A DNA stretch of 64,000 bases from Mycobacterium sp. (GTDB lineage: Bacteria; Actinomycetota; Actinomycetes; Mycobacteriales; Mycobacteriaceae), in NCBI GenBank assembly GCA_021732005.1, contig JAKFVT010000061.1:62001-126000 (forward strand). The letters run 5' to 3'. A program made the position numbers and the translations under genes. Below are positions 14,887 through 23,338 of the stretch, piece by piece. How positions within the stretch are numbered: position 1 is the stretch's first letter; each line of letters opens with the position of its first letter. The notes under the pieces were generated by a model. That model had not been told where the DNA came from. It was given only the letters and a program-made list of their open reading frames with translations, and did no database searches.

Positions 14887-16973
14887 CTGACGCCCGCGAG
14901 CGCGAACGGCAGGACCTCCTCGACGCCGGCCCGACGCAGGCAACGCGCCGCGGTGGTCAGCGTCCAGCCGGTGTCGGTGACGTCGTCGACCAGAAGCACG
15001 GTCCGCGGAACCTGCTGCAGCGCAGTGAAGTCAGGCTCCTGCCAGGCGTCGTGCAGCGCCGCGACCCGGTAGGCCGAATTCAAGGCCGTAACCGGCCGCC
15101 GCGTCGGGCGGTAGTGAAGCGTTCCCAGGTTTGTCAGCCGGCCGGCCTGCCCGAGACGGTCGACGACGGAACGGATCAGGACCGGATGCGCTGACGAGTC
15201 GAGCCCCATGACGGCTTCGGGTCGCGTCTCCCACGGCCAGTCCGCCAACACCGCGATCGCGGCGCGGACGAACTCGTCCGGGACCGGGCCGTCCGGCGCA
15301 TCCAGCAGCCGGCGCAACCGGGTCCCCCAGCCCAGATCTGTGAGCCGCCCGATCGCGCGGCCCTCCAGCGGCCCGTCGTCGATACGTCCGCTCACATCGA
15401 CCCCGAGTTTGGCCATGCCGGTCGGCCATATCCGCCGTGGCGCCACCTCGACACCGCATTGCTGCAGCCGGTCGTTGGTAGCGTCGAGCGCACGCTCGTC
15501 GACCTCGGCGGTGAAGCGGGATCCGGCGCAGTTGTCGCACCGGCCGCATCGATCCTGCGCTGACAGTTCCGGATCGTCCAATTGCGCACGGAGAAAAGCC
15601 ATCCGGCAGCTCGTCGAGTTCTGATAGTCGAGCATGGCCTGCTGTTCACGGCGCCGCGCCGCGTCCAGCGTGCGATAACGCTCTTCGTCATAGGTCCACT
15701 GCCGGCCGGTACCGATCCAGCCGCCCTTGACCCGCTGCACCGCGCCGTCGACATCGAGCACCTTGAGCACCATTTCGAGTCGGTTGCGACCCAGGTCGAC
15801 GAGTGGTTCCAGCGCGGGTGTCGACAGCGGACGGTCCGGCTCCAGCACACTGATCACCTTGCGCACCAACGCTTCCGGCGGGAATGCGACTGAGGCGAAG
15901 TAGCTCCATATCTCGGCGTCCTCATGCCCCGGAAGCAGGATCACCTCGGCGCGGGCGGTGGCGCGGCCGGCGCGCCCCACCTGCTGGTAGTACGCGATCG
16001 GTGACTGTGGCGCCCCGAGGTGGATGACGAAACCCAGATCGGGTTTGTCGAATCCCATCCCGAGCGCGGAGGTGGCCACCAGGGCCTTGACCCGGTTGGC
16101 CAGCAAGTCGACCTCCATCTGCTCCCGCTCGGCGGGGTCGGAGGCCCCGGTGTAGGCCGCCACCTGATGACCCTGCTCCCTCAGGACCGCCGCCAGATCA
16201 CGGGCGGCCGCGACGGTCAGGGTGTAGATGATGCCGGACCCTTCCAGCGAATTGAGCTGCGCCGCAATCCAGGCCGCACGCCCGGCGCCGGTAGGGACCT
16301 TGACGACCGACAGATGAAGCGACTCGCGGTCCAGGCCGCCACGCAGGACCAGCGTGTCACCACCACCGACGCCGAGTTGAGCCGCCACGTCGCCGACCAC
16401 TCGGTCGTTGGCCGTCGCCGTGGTGGCCAACACCGGCACGCCGGAACCCAATTCGCCGATCAACGTTCGGATACGGCGGTAGTCCGGCCGGAAATCGTGT
16501 CCCCAGTCGGATACGCAGTGTGCCTCGTCCACCACCACCAGGCCGGCATCGGCGGCCAACGACGGCAGCACCTGGACGCGGAATTCCGGATTGTTCAACC
16601 GCTCCGGGCTGACGAGCAGCACGTCGAGATCACCGTCGGCGACCTGGCGGTGGATGTCATCCCACTCGGTGACGTTGCCGGAGTTGATGGTCGCCGCACG
16701 CACCCCCGCACGCTGTGCGGCGCTCACCTGGTTGCGCATGAGAGCCAGCAACGGTGACACGATCACCGTCGGCCCGCGGCCCTGCTCGCGCAGGAGCTTG
16801 GCGGCGACGAAGTAGACGGCCGACTTGCCCCAGCCGGTGCGTTGCACGACCAGCGCCCGCCGCCGGTGCACCACCAAAGCCTCGATGGCCGTCCACTGGT
16901 CGTCGCGCAGCACCGCCTGCGGGCCTGCCAACTGCTCGAGGATCTTCTGTGCGTCAGCGCGGGTCGCGGTCAT
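14883..16973 (-). CDS. RecQ-family DNA helicase with C-terminal phosphoribosyltransferase-like domain
   Basis: 696-residue superfamily 2 helicase. Walker A is RTGWGKS (near residue 37), the DExH box is DEAHCVSDWGHD, and RecQ motifs V/VI end in HLGAPQSPIAYYQQVGRAGR. A zinc-binding cysteine set follows (CRMAF then CGRCDNC, near residue 370). The last 150 residues do not resemble RQC or HRDC. They end in RTVLLVDDVTDTGWTL, the PRPP-binding signature of type I phosphoribosyltransferases. The start at 16973 is chosen; 16982 (three residues longer) is equally possible. It probably unwinds DNA in repair; the added domain's role is unknown. It ends 4 nt into the dehydrogenase gene. Confidence 0.88.
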   Translation of the reverse strand: MTATRADAQKILEQLAGPQAVLRDDQWTAIEALVVHRRRALVVQRTGWGKSAVYFVAAKLLREQGRGPTVIVSPLLALMRNQVSAAQRAGVRAATINSGNVTEWDDIHRQVADGDLDVLLVSPERLNNPEFRVQVLPSLAADAGLVVVDEAHCVSDWGHDFRPDYRRIRTLIGELGSGVPVLATTATANDRVVGDVAAQLGVGGGDTLVLRGGLDRESLHLSVVKVPTGAGRAAWIAAQLNSLEGSGIIYTLTVAAARDLAAVLREQGHQVAAYTGASDPAEREQMEVDLLANRVKALVATSALGMGFDKPDLGFVIHLGAPQSPIAYYQQVGRAGRATARAEVILLPGHEDAEIWSYFASVAFPPEALVRKVISVLEPDRPLSTPALEPLVDLGRNRLEMVLKVLDVDGAVQRVKGGWIGTGRQWTYDEERYRTLDAARRREQQAMLDYQNSTSCRMAFLRAQLDDPELSAQDRCGRCDNCAGSRFTAEVDERALDATNDRLQQCGVEVAPRRIWPTGMAKLGVDVSGRIDDGPLEGRAIGRLTDLGWGTRLRRLLDAPDGPVPDEFVRAAIAVLADWPWETRPEAVMGLDSSAHPVLIRSVVDRLGQAGRLTNLGTLHYRPTRRPVTALNSAYRVAALHDAWQEPDFTALQQVPRTVLLVDDVTDTGWTLTTAARCLRRAGVEEVLPFALAGVS

Positions 16974-17005
16974 GGCCCCCATCGTGCCCGGAGACGACGA
17001 CAACC

Positions 17006-18055
17006 TTACGAAGAGGAGGCGGCTTCCTGCTCGCGCTTGATCTCCAGCGCGATGTCGATCAGCTGATCCTCCTGGCCGCCGATCAGCTTGCGCTGTCCGG
17101 CCCGGTGCAGCAGCTGATGCGCCGGCACACCGTAGCGTTCGGACTGGCGGATGGCGTGCTTGAGGAAGCTCGAGTACACCCCGGAGTAGCCCATGATCAG
17201 CGCGTTGCGGTCCAGCAGGCATTCGGCGGGCATCGCCGGTGCGACGACTTCCTCAGCCGCGTCCGCGATGTCGAAGAAGTCGATTCCGGTCTTGACACCG
17301 ATCTTGTCGAACACCCCGATGAGCGCCTCGACCGGTGCGTTGCCCGCACCGGCGCCGAATCGCCGGCACGACCCGTCGATCTGCTTGGCTCCCGCGCGGA
17401 CGGCTTCGATCGAGTTGGCCACGCCCAGGCCCAGGTTCTCGTGGCCATGAAAACCAACTTGAGCATCCGACCCCAATTCGGCGACCAGCGCCGCCACCCG
17501 GTCTGCCACGCCCTCGAGCACCAACGCCCCGGCCGAGTCGACGACGTAGACACACTGGCAGCCTGCGTCGGCCATGATCCGGGCTTGCTTGGCAAGCTTC
17601 TCCGGGCTGATCGTGTGGCTCATCATCAGGAAGCCGACGGTCTCCAGCCCGAGCTCGCGGGCCAACCCGAAGTGCTGGATCGAAACGTCGGCCTCGGTGC
17701 AGTGGGTGGCGATCCGGCAGATCGAGCCGCCGTTGTTCTGCGCCTCCTTGATGTCCTCCTTGGTGCCCACGCCGGGGAGCATCAGGAAGGCGATCTTGGA
17801 TTCCTTGGCCGTCTCGGCGGCCAGCTTGATCAGCTCCTGCTCGGGGGTCTTGGAGAACCCGTAGTTGAAGCTCGAGCCGCCCAGCCCGTCACCGTGCGTC
17901 ACCTCGATCACCGGGACACCAGCGGTGTCCAGCGCGGCGACGATGGCGCCGACCTCTTCCTTGGTGAACTGGTGGCGCTTGTGGTGGCTGCCGTCGCGCA
18001 GCGACGTGTCCGTCATCCGGACGTCCCACATGGGGTTGAAGTAGATGTCGCTCAT
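17006..18055 (-). CDS. hsaF: 4-hydroxy-2-oxohexanoate (HOHA/HOA) aldolase HsaF
   Basis: 349-residue class II pyruvate aldolase of the HMG-like TIM-barrel family, matching M. tuberculosis HsaF (Rv3534c). It splits the 4-hydroxy-2-oxoacid from the ring A fragment into pyruvate and propanal. The metal/catalytic motif DTSLRDGSHHKRHQF lies at residues 16-30 and GFHGHENLGLGVAN near 200 gives further metal-ligand histidines. The ATG overlaps the hsaG stop (4 nt). HsaF and HsaG are expected to form a complex that channels propanal. Third gene of hsaE-hsaG-hsaF. Confidence 0.96.
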   Translation of the reverse strand: MSDIYFNPMWDVRMTDTSLRDGSHHKRHQFTKEEVGAIVAALDTAGVPVIEVTHGDGLGGSSFNYGFSKTPEQELIKLAAETAKESKIAFLMLPGVGTKEDIKEAQNNGGSICRIATHCTEADVSIQHFGLARELGLETVGFLMMSHTISPEKLAKQARIMADAGCQCVYVVDSAGALVLEGVADRVAALVAELGSDAQVGFHGHENLGLGVANSIEAVRAGAKQIDGSCRRFGAGAGNAPVEALIGVFDKIGVKTGIDFFDIADAAEEVVAPAMPAECLLDRNALIMGYSGVYSSFLKHAIRQSERYGVPAHQLLHRAGQRKLIGGQEDQLIDIALEIKREQEAASSS

Positions 18056-18969
18056 GCTTGTGCACCTCCAGAAACGGATGCCCGTTCCTTCGCGATTTCC
18101 TCGCCGACCTTGGTGGCCGCGGCGGTCATGATGTCCAGATTTCCCGCATACGGCGGCAGATAGTCACCAGCACCCTCGACTTCCACGAACGTGGTGACGA
18201 GGTGGTGGCCGCCGTTGTACACCGTCGGCTCGTCGAACTGCGGCTCGTTGAGCAGGCGGTACCCCGGCACATAGGTCTGCACCTCGGCGACGACGTCCTT
18301 GATGGACTGCGTGATCGCGTCGTGGTCGGCGTCCTCGGGGATCGCACAGAAGATGGTGTCGCGCATGATCATTGGCGGATCAGCCGGATTCAGGATGATG
18401 ATCGCCTTGCCGCGCTTCGCGCCGCCGATCACCTCCACGCCGGCACTGGTGGTCTTGGTGAACTCGTCGATGTTGGCCCGGGTACCGGGGCCGGCCGACG
18501 CCGACGACACCGAAGCGACGATCTCGGCGTAGGGCACGTCGACGACGCGGCTCACCGCATAGACCATCGGGATCGTGGCCTGACCGCCGCAGGTGACCAT
18601 GTTGACGTTCGGCGCGTCCAGGTGTGCTCGCAGGTTGGCCGGCGGGATCACGCCGGGGCCGACGGCGGCCGGGGTCAGATCGATCGCGCGGATACCGGCT
18701 TCCTCGTAGCGGGGCGCGGCGGCCCGGTGCACGTAGGCGCTGGTGGCTTCGAACACCAGGTCCGGCTTCTCCGACTGCGCCAGCAGCCAGTCCACGCCCT
18801 CGTGGCTGGTCTCCAGTCCGAGCTTGCGCGCCCGGGCCAGACCCTCACTCTCGGGATCGATGCCGATCATCCAGCGTGGCTCGAGCCACTCCGAACGAAG
18901 GAGCTTGTACAGCAGGTCGGTGCTGATGTTGCCCGACCCGACGATGGCGACAGAAATCTTCTGGGGCAT
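18052..18969 (-). CDS. hsaG: Acylating propanal/acetaldehyde dehydrogenase HsaG
   Basis: 305-residue CoA-acylating aldehyde dehydrogenase that turns propanal released by HsaF into propionyl-CoA with NAD+. It shows the dinucleotide motif VAIVGSGNISTDLL at the N-terminus and the catalytic cysteine in MVTCGGQATIPM near residue 127. Length and sequence match HsaG (Rv3535c). It follows hsaE by 13 bp and overlaps hsaF by 4 nt, so the three are one operon, probably started from the kstD/hsaE divergent promoter. Confidence 0.96.
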   Translation of the reverse strand: MPQKISVAIVGSGNISTDLLYKLLRSEWLEPRWMIGIDPESEGLARARKLGLETSHEGVDWLLAQSEKPDLVFEATSAYVHRAAAPRYEEAGIRAIDLTPAAVGPGVIPPANLRAHLDAPNVNMVTCGGQATIPMVYAVSRVVDVPYAEIVASVSSASAGPGTRANIDEFTKTTSAGVEVIGGAKRGKAIIILNPADPPMIMRDTIFCAIPEDADHDAITQSIKDVVAEVQTYVPGYRLLNEPQFDEPTVYNGGHHLVTTFVEVEGAGDYLPPYAGNLDIMTAAATKVGEEIAKERASVSGGAQA

Positions 18970-18982
18970 GTAGAGCCTCCTC

Positions 18983-19768
18983 TTATTCGAATGACAGCCG
19001 GACTGAACCCAGACCGGCGAAGTCCGCGACGAACTCGTCGCCTGGGCGGCAGTCGATGGCCCTGGTGCACGACCCCGGCAGGACGATGTCGCCCGCCTTC
19101 AGCCGCACCCCGAAGCTCTCGACCTTGCGGGCCAGCCACGCCACCGCGGTGACGGGGTTGCCGAGAACGGCGTCGCTGCGGCCCTCGGCCACCACCTCGC
19201 CGTTGCGGGTGAGCACCGCGTCGATGCCCCGAATGTCAACGTCTTTGGGCGATACCCGCTCCTTGCCGAGCACGTAACCCGCCGACGACGCGTTGTCGGC
19301 GATGGTGTCGCACAGCGCGATCTTCCAGTCCGTGATCCGGGTGTCGATGAGTTCGATCGCCGGGGCGAACGCCGCGGTGGCCGCCAGCACGTCGTCCTCG
19401 GTGCACCCGGCACCGGGCAGGTCGTCGGCGAGGATGAATCCGACCTCGACCTCGACGCGCGGGAACAGGAAGCGCCCCGCCGGAACCGGCTGGTCCTCGA
19501 ACACCTCCATGTCGGCCAGCAGGTGGCCGTAGTCGGGCTCGTCGACGCCCATCATCTTCTGCATGGCCTCCGACGACAGGCCGACCTTGTGACCGACCAC
19601 CCGGGCGCCTTCAGCGATGCGCTGCCGAATGTTGATCAGCTGGATCTCGTAGGCGTCGACAACGTCGATATCGGGGTGTTTGGCCGTCAGCGGCGTCATC
19701 GGGACGCGACTGCGCTCCGCCTCGGCAAGGTCGGCGGCAAGCTCTTCGCGCGTCGAAACGCTCAGCAT
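18983..19768 (-). CDS. hsaE: 2-hydroxyhexa-2,4-dienoate hydratase HsaE
   Basis: 261-residue 2-hydroxypenta-2,4-dienoate hydratase-family protein. It hydrates 2-hydroxyhexa-2,4-dienoate, one of the two products expected from HsaD. Family landmarks include RVIGHKVG-type residues (VVGHKVGLSSEAMQ), acidic metal ligands in VEVEVGFIL, and DIVLPGSCTRAI near the C-terminus. The start MLSVST (19768) is preferred by comparison with Rv3536c; an ATG at 19783 would add five residues. First gene of hsaEGF, divergent from kstD across a KstR box. Confidence 0.94.
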   Translation of the reverse strand: MLSVSTREELAADLAEAERSRVPMTPLTAKHPDIDVVDAYEIQLINIRQRIAEGARVVGHKVGLSSEAMQKMMGVDEPDYGHLLADMEVFEDQPVPAGRFLFPRVEVEVGFILADDLPGAGCTEDDVLAATAAFAPAIELIDTRITDWKIALCDTIADNASSAGYVLGKERVSPKDVDIRGIDAVLTRNGEVVAEGRSDAVLGNPVTAVAWLARKVESFGVRLKAGDIVLPGSCTRAIDCRPGDEFVADFAGLGSVRLSFE

Positions 19769-19906
19769 TCCCGGGAGTCCCATCGTCGGTGTGACCGGGG
19801 CGAACGGCGCCCGGTGCAGGCAATTCTAGTGTTGTCCGGAGGGCCGTGGGGTAAGCGTTCCGCTGATCGGAAAGGAGGGGTCAGTAGCGCCCGGACGGGG
19901 CAATTC

Positions 19907-19920
19907 TATAACGTGTTCTA
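19907..19920. promoter_or_regulatory. KstR operator overlapping a leaderless kstD promoter
   Basis: TATAACGTGTTCTA fits the KstR box and ends 2 bp before the kstD ATG (19923). TAACGT (19909-19914) fits a mycobacterial -10 and stands 8 nt before that ATG, so the transcript may begin at the start codon. The site could also control the divergent hsaE operon. Confidence 0.8.
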
Positions 19921-19922
19921 GT

Positions 19923-21635
19923 ATGACAGCTCAGGAGTTCGACGTCGTCGTCGTCGGAAGCGGTGCTGCCGGCATGGTCGCCGCACTTACCGCCGCTCAC
20001 CAGGGACTATCGACAGTCGTCGTCGAGAAGGCCGCACACTTCGGCGGCTCGACCGCCCGCTCGGGTGGCGGCGTGTGGATCCCCAACAACGAGATCCTCA
20101 AGCGTGACGGGGTCACCGACACCAAAGAAGCCGCACGCACCTATCTGCACACGATCATCGGCGACGTGGTGGAGCCCGAGCGCATCGACACCTACCTCGA
20201 GCGCGGGCCGGAGATGCTGTCGTTCGTGCTCAAGCACACGCCGCTGAAGTTGTGCTGGGTGCCGGGGTACTCCGACTACTACCCGGAGGCTCCGGGGGGC
20301 CGTCCCGGCGGACGCTCGGTCGAGCCCAAGCCGTTCGACGCCAAGAAGCTCGGTCCCGATGAGAAGTTCCTGGAGCCGGCGTACGGCAAGGTTCCGCTCA
20401 ATGTCGTTGTGATGCAGCAGGATTACATGCGTCTCAACCAGCTCAAGCGCCACCCCCGCGGCGTGTTGAGGAGCTTGAAGGTCGGCGCCCGCACCGTGTG
20501 GGCCAACGCACGCGGTAAGAACCTGGTCGGCATGGGCCGGGCGCTCATCGCCCCGATGCGGATCGGCCTGCGCGAGGCCGGTGTTCCGGTGCTGCTCAAC
20601 ACCGCGCTGACCGATCTGTACGTCGAGGACGGCGTGGTGCGCGGTATCTACGTACGCGACACCACCGGACCGGAAGCGGCTGACCCGCAACTGATCCGCG
20701 CACGCCGGGGCGTCATCCTGGGCAGCGGTGGGTTCGAGCACAACGAGCAGATGCGGGTCAAGTATCAGCGCGCGCCGATCACCGCGGACTGGACGGTTGG
20801 GGCCGCGGCCAATACCGGCGACGGCATCGTTGCCGCCGAGAAGCTCGGCGCCGCACTGGAACTGATGGAGGACGCCTGGTGGGGGCCCACGGTGCCGCTG
20901 GTCGGCGCCCCGTGGTTCGCATTGTCGGAGCGCAACTCGCCCGGGTCGATCATCGTCAACCTGGCAGGCAAGCGCTTCATGAACGAGTCGATGCCCTACG
21001 TCGAGGCGTGCCACCACATGTACGGCGGCCAGTACGGGCAGGGTGCCGGCCCCGGTGAGAACGTGCCGGCCTGGCTGGTCTTCGACCAGCAGTACCGGGA
21101 TCGGTATATCTTCGCGGGACTGCAGCCGGGACAACGTATTCCGAAGAAGTGGATGGAATCCGGCGTCATCGTCAAGGCCGACACCCTCGAGGAGCTGGCC
21201 AAGGTGACCGGACTGCCTGCCGACGCGTTCCTGGCGACGGTCCAGCGATTCAACGGGTTCGCTCGCTCCGGTAAGGACGAGGACTTCCACCGCGGCGAAA
21301 GCGCCTACGACCGCTACTACGGCGATCCGACCAACAAGCCCAACCCCAACCTCGGCGAGATCAAGAACGGGCCGTTCTACGCCGCCAAGTTGGTGCCCGG
21401 CGATCTCGGCACCAAGGGCGGCGTCCGCACGGATGTCAACGGACGGGCTCTGCGCGACGACGGTTCGGTGATCGAAGGCCTGTACGCGGCCGGTAATGTC
21501 AGCTCGCCGGTGATGGGCCACACCTATCCCGGCCCGGGCGGCACCATCGGCCCCGCGATGGCGTTCGGTTACCTTGCCGCGCTGCACATCGCCGGAGCCG
21601 CTGGGCCGGCGACATCAGGCACAGGGAAGGGCTGA
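19923..21635 (+). CDS. kstD: 3-ketosteroid delta1-dehydrogenase KstD
   Basis: 570-residue flavoprotein introducing the C1-C2 double bond into 3-keto-4-ene steroids, which with KshAB opens ring B. The FAD ADP-binding motif is DVVVVGSGAAGMVAAL at residues 6-21. A second flavin contact is the GGSTARSGGG loop, and the C-terminal FAD motif GLYAAGNVSSPVMGHTYPG is near 525. The sequence matches Rv3537 nearly throughout. No ribosome-binding site precedes the ATG, consistent with leaderless translation. A MaoC hydratase gene follows after 1 bp. Confidence 0.97.
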   Translation: MTAQEFDVVVVGSGAAGMVAALTAAHQGLSTVVVEKAAHFGGSTARSGGGVWIPNNEILKRDGVTDTKEAARTYLHTIIGDVVEPERIDTYLERGPEMLSFVLKHTPLKLCWVPGYSDYYPEAPGGRPGGRSVEPKPFDAKKLGPDEKFLEPAYGKVPLNVVVMQQDYMRLNQLKRHPRGVLRSLKVGARTVWANARGKNLVGMGRALIAPMRIGLREAGVPVLLNTALTDLYVEDGVVRGIYVRDTTGPEAADPQLIRARRGVILGSGGFEHNEQMRVKYQRAPITADWTVGAAANTGDGIVAAEKLGAALELMEDAWWGPTVPLVGAPWFALSERNSPGSIIVNLAGKRFMNESMPYVEACHHMYGGQYGQGAGPGENVPAWLVFDQQYRDRYIFAGLQPGQRIPKKWMESGVIVKADTLEELAKVTGLPADAFLATVQRFNGFARSGKDEDFHRGESAYDRYYGDPTNKPNPNLGEIKNGPFYAAKLVPGDLGTKGGVRTDVNGRALRDDGSVIEGLYAAGNVSSPVMGHTYPGPGGTIGPAMAFGYLAALHIAGAAGPATSGTGKG

Positions 21636-21636
21636 C

Positions 21637-22497
21637 ATGCCGATCGATCTGTCCGTCGCGCTCGCAGCCGATCTGGAACCCGTCGAGTTCTCGTGGACGA
21701 GCAGCGATGTGCAGCTCTATCAGCTGGGCCTCGGCGCCGGCGCGGATCCGATGGACCCCAAGGAGTTGCGCTACCTGACGGACGGCACCCCGCAGGTGCT
21801 GCCCACCTTCGGCAACGTGGCGGCCAGCTTCCACATGACCGAGCCGCCCGAGGTGAAGTTCCCCGGCATCGAGATCGAGCTGAGCAAGGTGCTGCACGCC
21901 AGCGAGGCGGTCACCGTGCCCGCCCCGCTGCCGCCCAGCGGTACCGCGACATCGAAGCAGCGGTTCACCGAGATCTGGGACAAGGGCAAGGCAGCGGTCA
22001 TCGTCAGCGAGACGACGGTGACCGACCCCGAAGGCAAGCTGTTGTGGACCACCAAGCGGTCGATCTTCGCCCGCGGCGAGGGTGGCTTCGGCGGCGAGCG
22101 CGGCCCGTCGACGTCGGTTGCGGCCCCAGACCGCGCGCCGGACTACGAGATCGCGGTTCCGGTGCTGCCGCAGCAGGCGCTGCTGTACCGGCTCTGCGGA
22201 GACCGCAACCCGCTGCACTCCGACCCCGAATTCGCCGCGGCGGCAGGCTTTCCCAAGCCGATCCTGCATGGGCTGTGCACGTACGGGATGACCTGCAAGG
22301 CGCTGGTCGACACGTTGCTCGATTCCGACGCTTCGGCTGTGAAGTCCTACGGCGCGCGGTTCGCCGGGGTCTGCTATCCCGGTGAGACCATCAAGGTCAG
22401 CGCATGGAAGGAAGACGGCCGCTACGTCGGTGTCGTCACCGCTCCCGGCCGCGACGATGCCGTCATCCTCTCCGACGTGGAGTTCATCCCGGTCTGA
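21637..22497 (+). CDS. MaoC-family (R)-specific enoyl-CoA hydratase (Rv3538-like)
   Basis: 286-residue double hot-dog protein. The hydratase-2 motif is in GDRNPLHSDPEFAAAAGFP near residue 187, with catalytic Asp and His at D-x4-H, followed by ILHGLCTYG. It is expected to hydrate a steroid side-chain enoyl-CoA; M. tuberculosis Rv3538 (called Hsd4B or ChsH3 in the literature, as I recall) occupies the same place after kstD. The ATG at 21637 lies 1 bp after the kstD stop, preceded by AGGGAAGG, so the two are co-transcribed and probably KstR controlled. Confidence 0.9.
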   Translation: MPIDLSVALAADLEPVEFSWTSSDVQLYQLGLGAGADPMDPKELRYLTDGTPQVLPTFGNVAASFHMTEPPEVKFPGIEIELSKVLHASEAVTVPAPLPPSGTATSKQRFTEIWDKGKAAVIVSETTVTDPEGKLLWTTKRSIFARGEGGFGGERGPSTSVAAPDRAPDYEIAVPVLPQQALLYRLCGDRNPLHSDPEFAAAAGFPKPILHGLCTYGMTCKALVDTLLDSDASAVKSYGARFAGVCYPGETIKVSAWKEDGRYVGVVTAPGRDDAVILSDVEFIPV

Positions 22498-22639
22498 GTT
22501 CACGCCGGCGCTCGTCCGTCCAGATTACGAACTGCTGTGATTTGGACGTCATATTTGTCGATAGGTCGGACTTTCAGCGGGCTCCAAGGTAGGAACTTAG
22601 GCAAAGCAAACTTTGGTGCTTCTACGAAAGGACGTCCCT

Positions 22640-23275
22640 ATGAAGATTGCTCCTACCAAGACCGTCGGCCTCGTCGGCGCCGCGCTGCTCGTGGGTGCCG
22701 CCGCCGTCGGTTGCGGCAGCGACGACAAGGGGTCCGAATCGTCGTCCTCATCGTCGTCGTCGGCTGCGTCGAGCTCCGCCACCAGCTCTTCGTCCGCCGC
22801 GTCGGAGACCTCCAGCGCTGCGGCCACCGCCGCCCCGGCTGGCGACTACAGCAAACTGCTGCTGAAGGCCTCTGATATCGATCCGAGCTTCACCGCCAGC
22901 CCGCCGGAGACGCCCCCGGCCGGTATCACCGGAATCGGCCAGACCATGGCCAACTCGCAGAACCAGACCATCATCTTCCAGATAGTGATCGAAACGGATC
23001 CCGCTGCGGCGGTCAAGAGGCTGGATGATGCAAAGGCGACCGTCTCCAAGGACGTCGACGGAGCGCCGCAGCCAGCTGACGTCGGTGACGGCGGCTTCAT
23101 CGCCACCGGCAAATCGCCTGACGGCTCGAAAGCCATCACCGAGGTGTACTTCACCCAGGGTAAGGCAGTCACGAGCGTCGAGTTCACCAGCGCGCCGAAC
23201 GATCCGGTGCTGCCGGAGACGGCGCTGACCATCGCCAAGATGCAGGCCACTCAGATCAAGAACAACCTGACCTGA
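22640..23275 (+). CDS. Putative exported lipoprotein with Ser/Ala-rich linker
   Basis: 211-residue protein with a lipoprotein signal. A hydrophobic stretch LVGAALLVGAAAVGC ends at lipobox cysteine 25. A Ser/Ala low-complexity linker spans about residues 30-65, then a globular domain about 145 residues long carries no motif I recognise. The ATG at 22640 is preceded by GAAAGGACG. Its 142-bp upstream region shows no KstR box and holds no other gene. The protein is probably anchored outside the membrane; the function is unknown, and neither sterol binding nor transport can be claimed. Confidence 0.8.
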   Translation: MKIAPTKTVGLVGAALLVGAAAVGCGSDDKGSESSSSSSSSAASSSATSSSSAASETSSAAATAAPAGDYSKLLLKASDIDPSFTASPPETPPAGITGIGQTMANSQNQTIIFQIVIETDPAAAVKRLDDAKATVSKDVDGAPQPADVGDGGFIATGKSPDGSKAITEVYFTQGKAVTSVEFTSAPNDPVLPETALTIAKMQATQIKNNLT

Positions 23276-23292
23276 GCCCTCGCAGCTCGAAC

Positions 23293-23338
23293 GTAACGCC
23301 ACGGCGCGGAATCCCCGGATTTCCCGCCGTGGCGTTAC
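23293..23338. terminator. Hairpin H1 (14-bp stem), bidirectional terminator
   Basis: GTAACGCCACGGCG (23293-23306) pairs perfectly with CGCCGTGGCGTTAC (23325-23338), leaving an 18-nt loop. It separates the lipoprotein gene from the convergent DUF559 gene, whose stop codon overlaps the right arm. The same 14-nt arm recurs at 24216. Confidence 0.75.

Noticed and set aside
20007..21587. 526-residue reading frame antisense to kstD
   Set aside because: High-GC codon-shadow frame; composition is Arg/Val/His rich without motifs, and kstD is certain.
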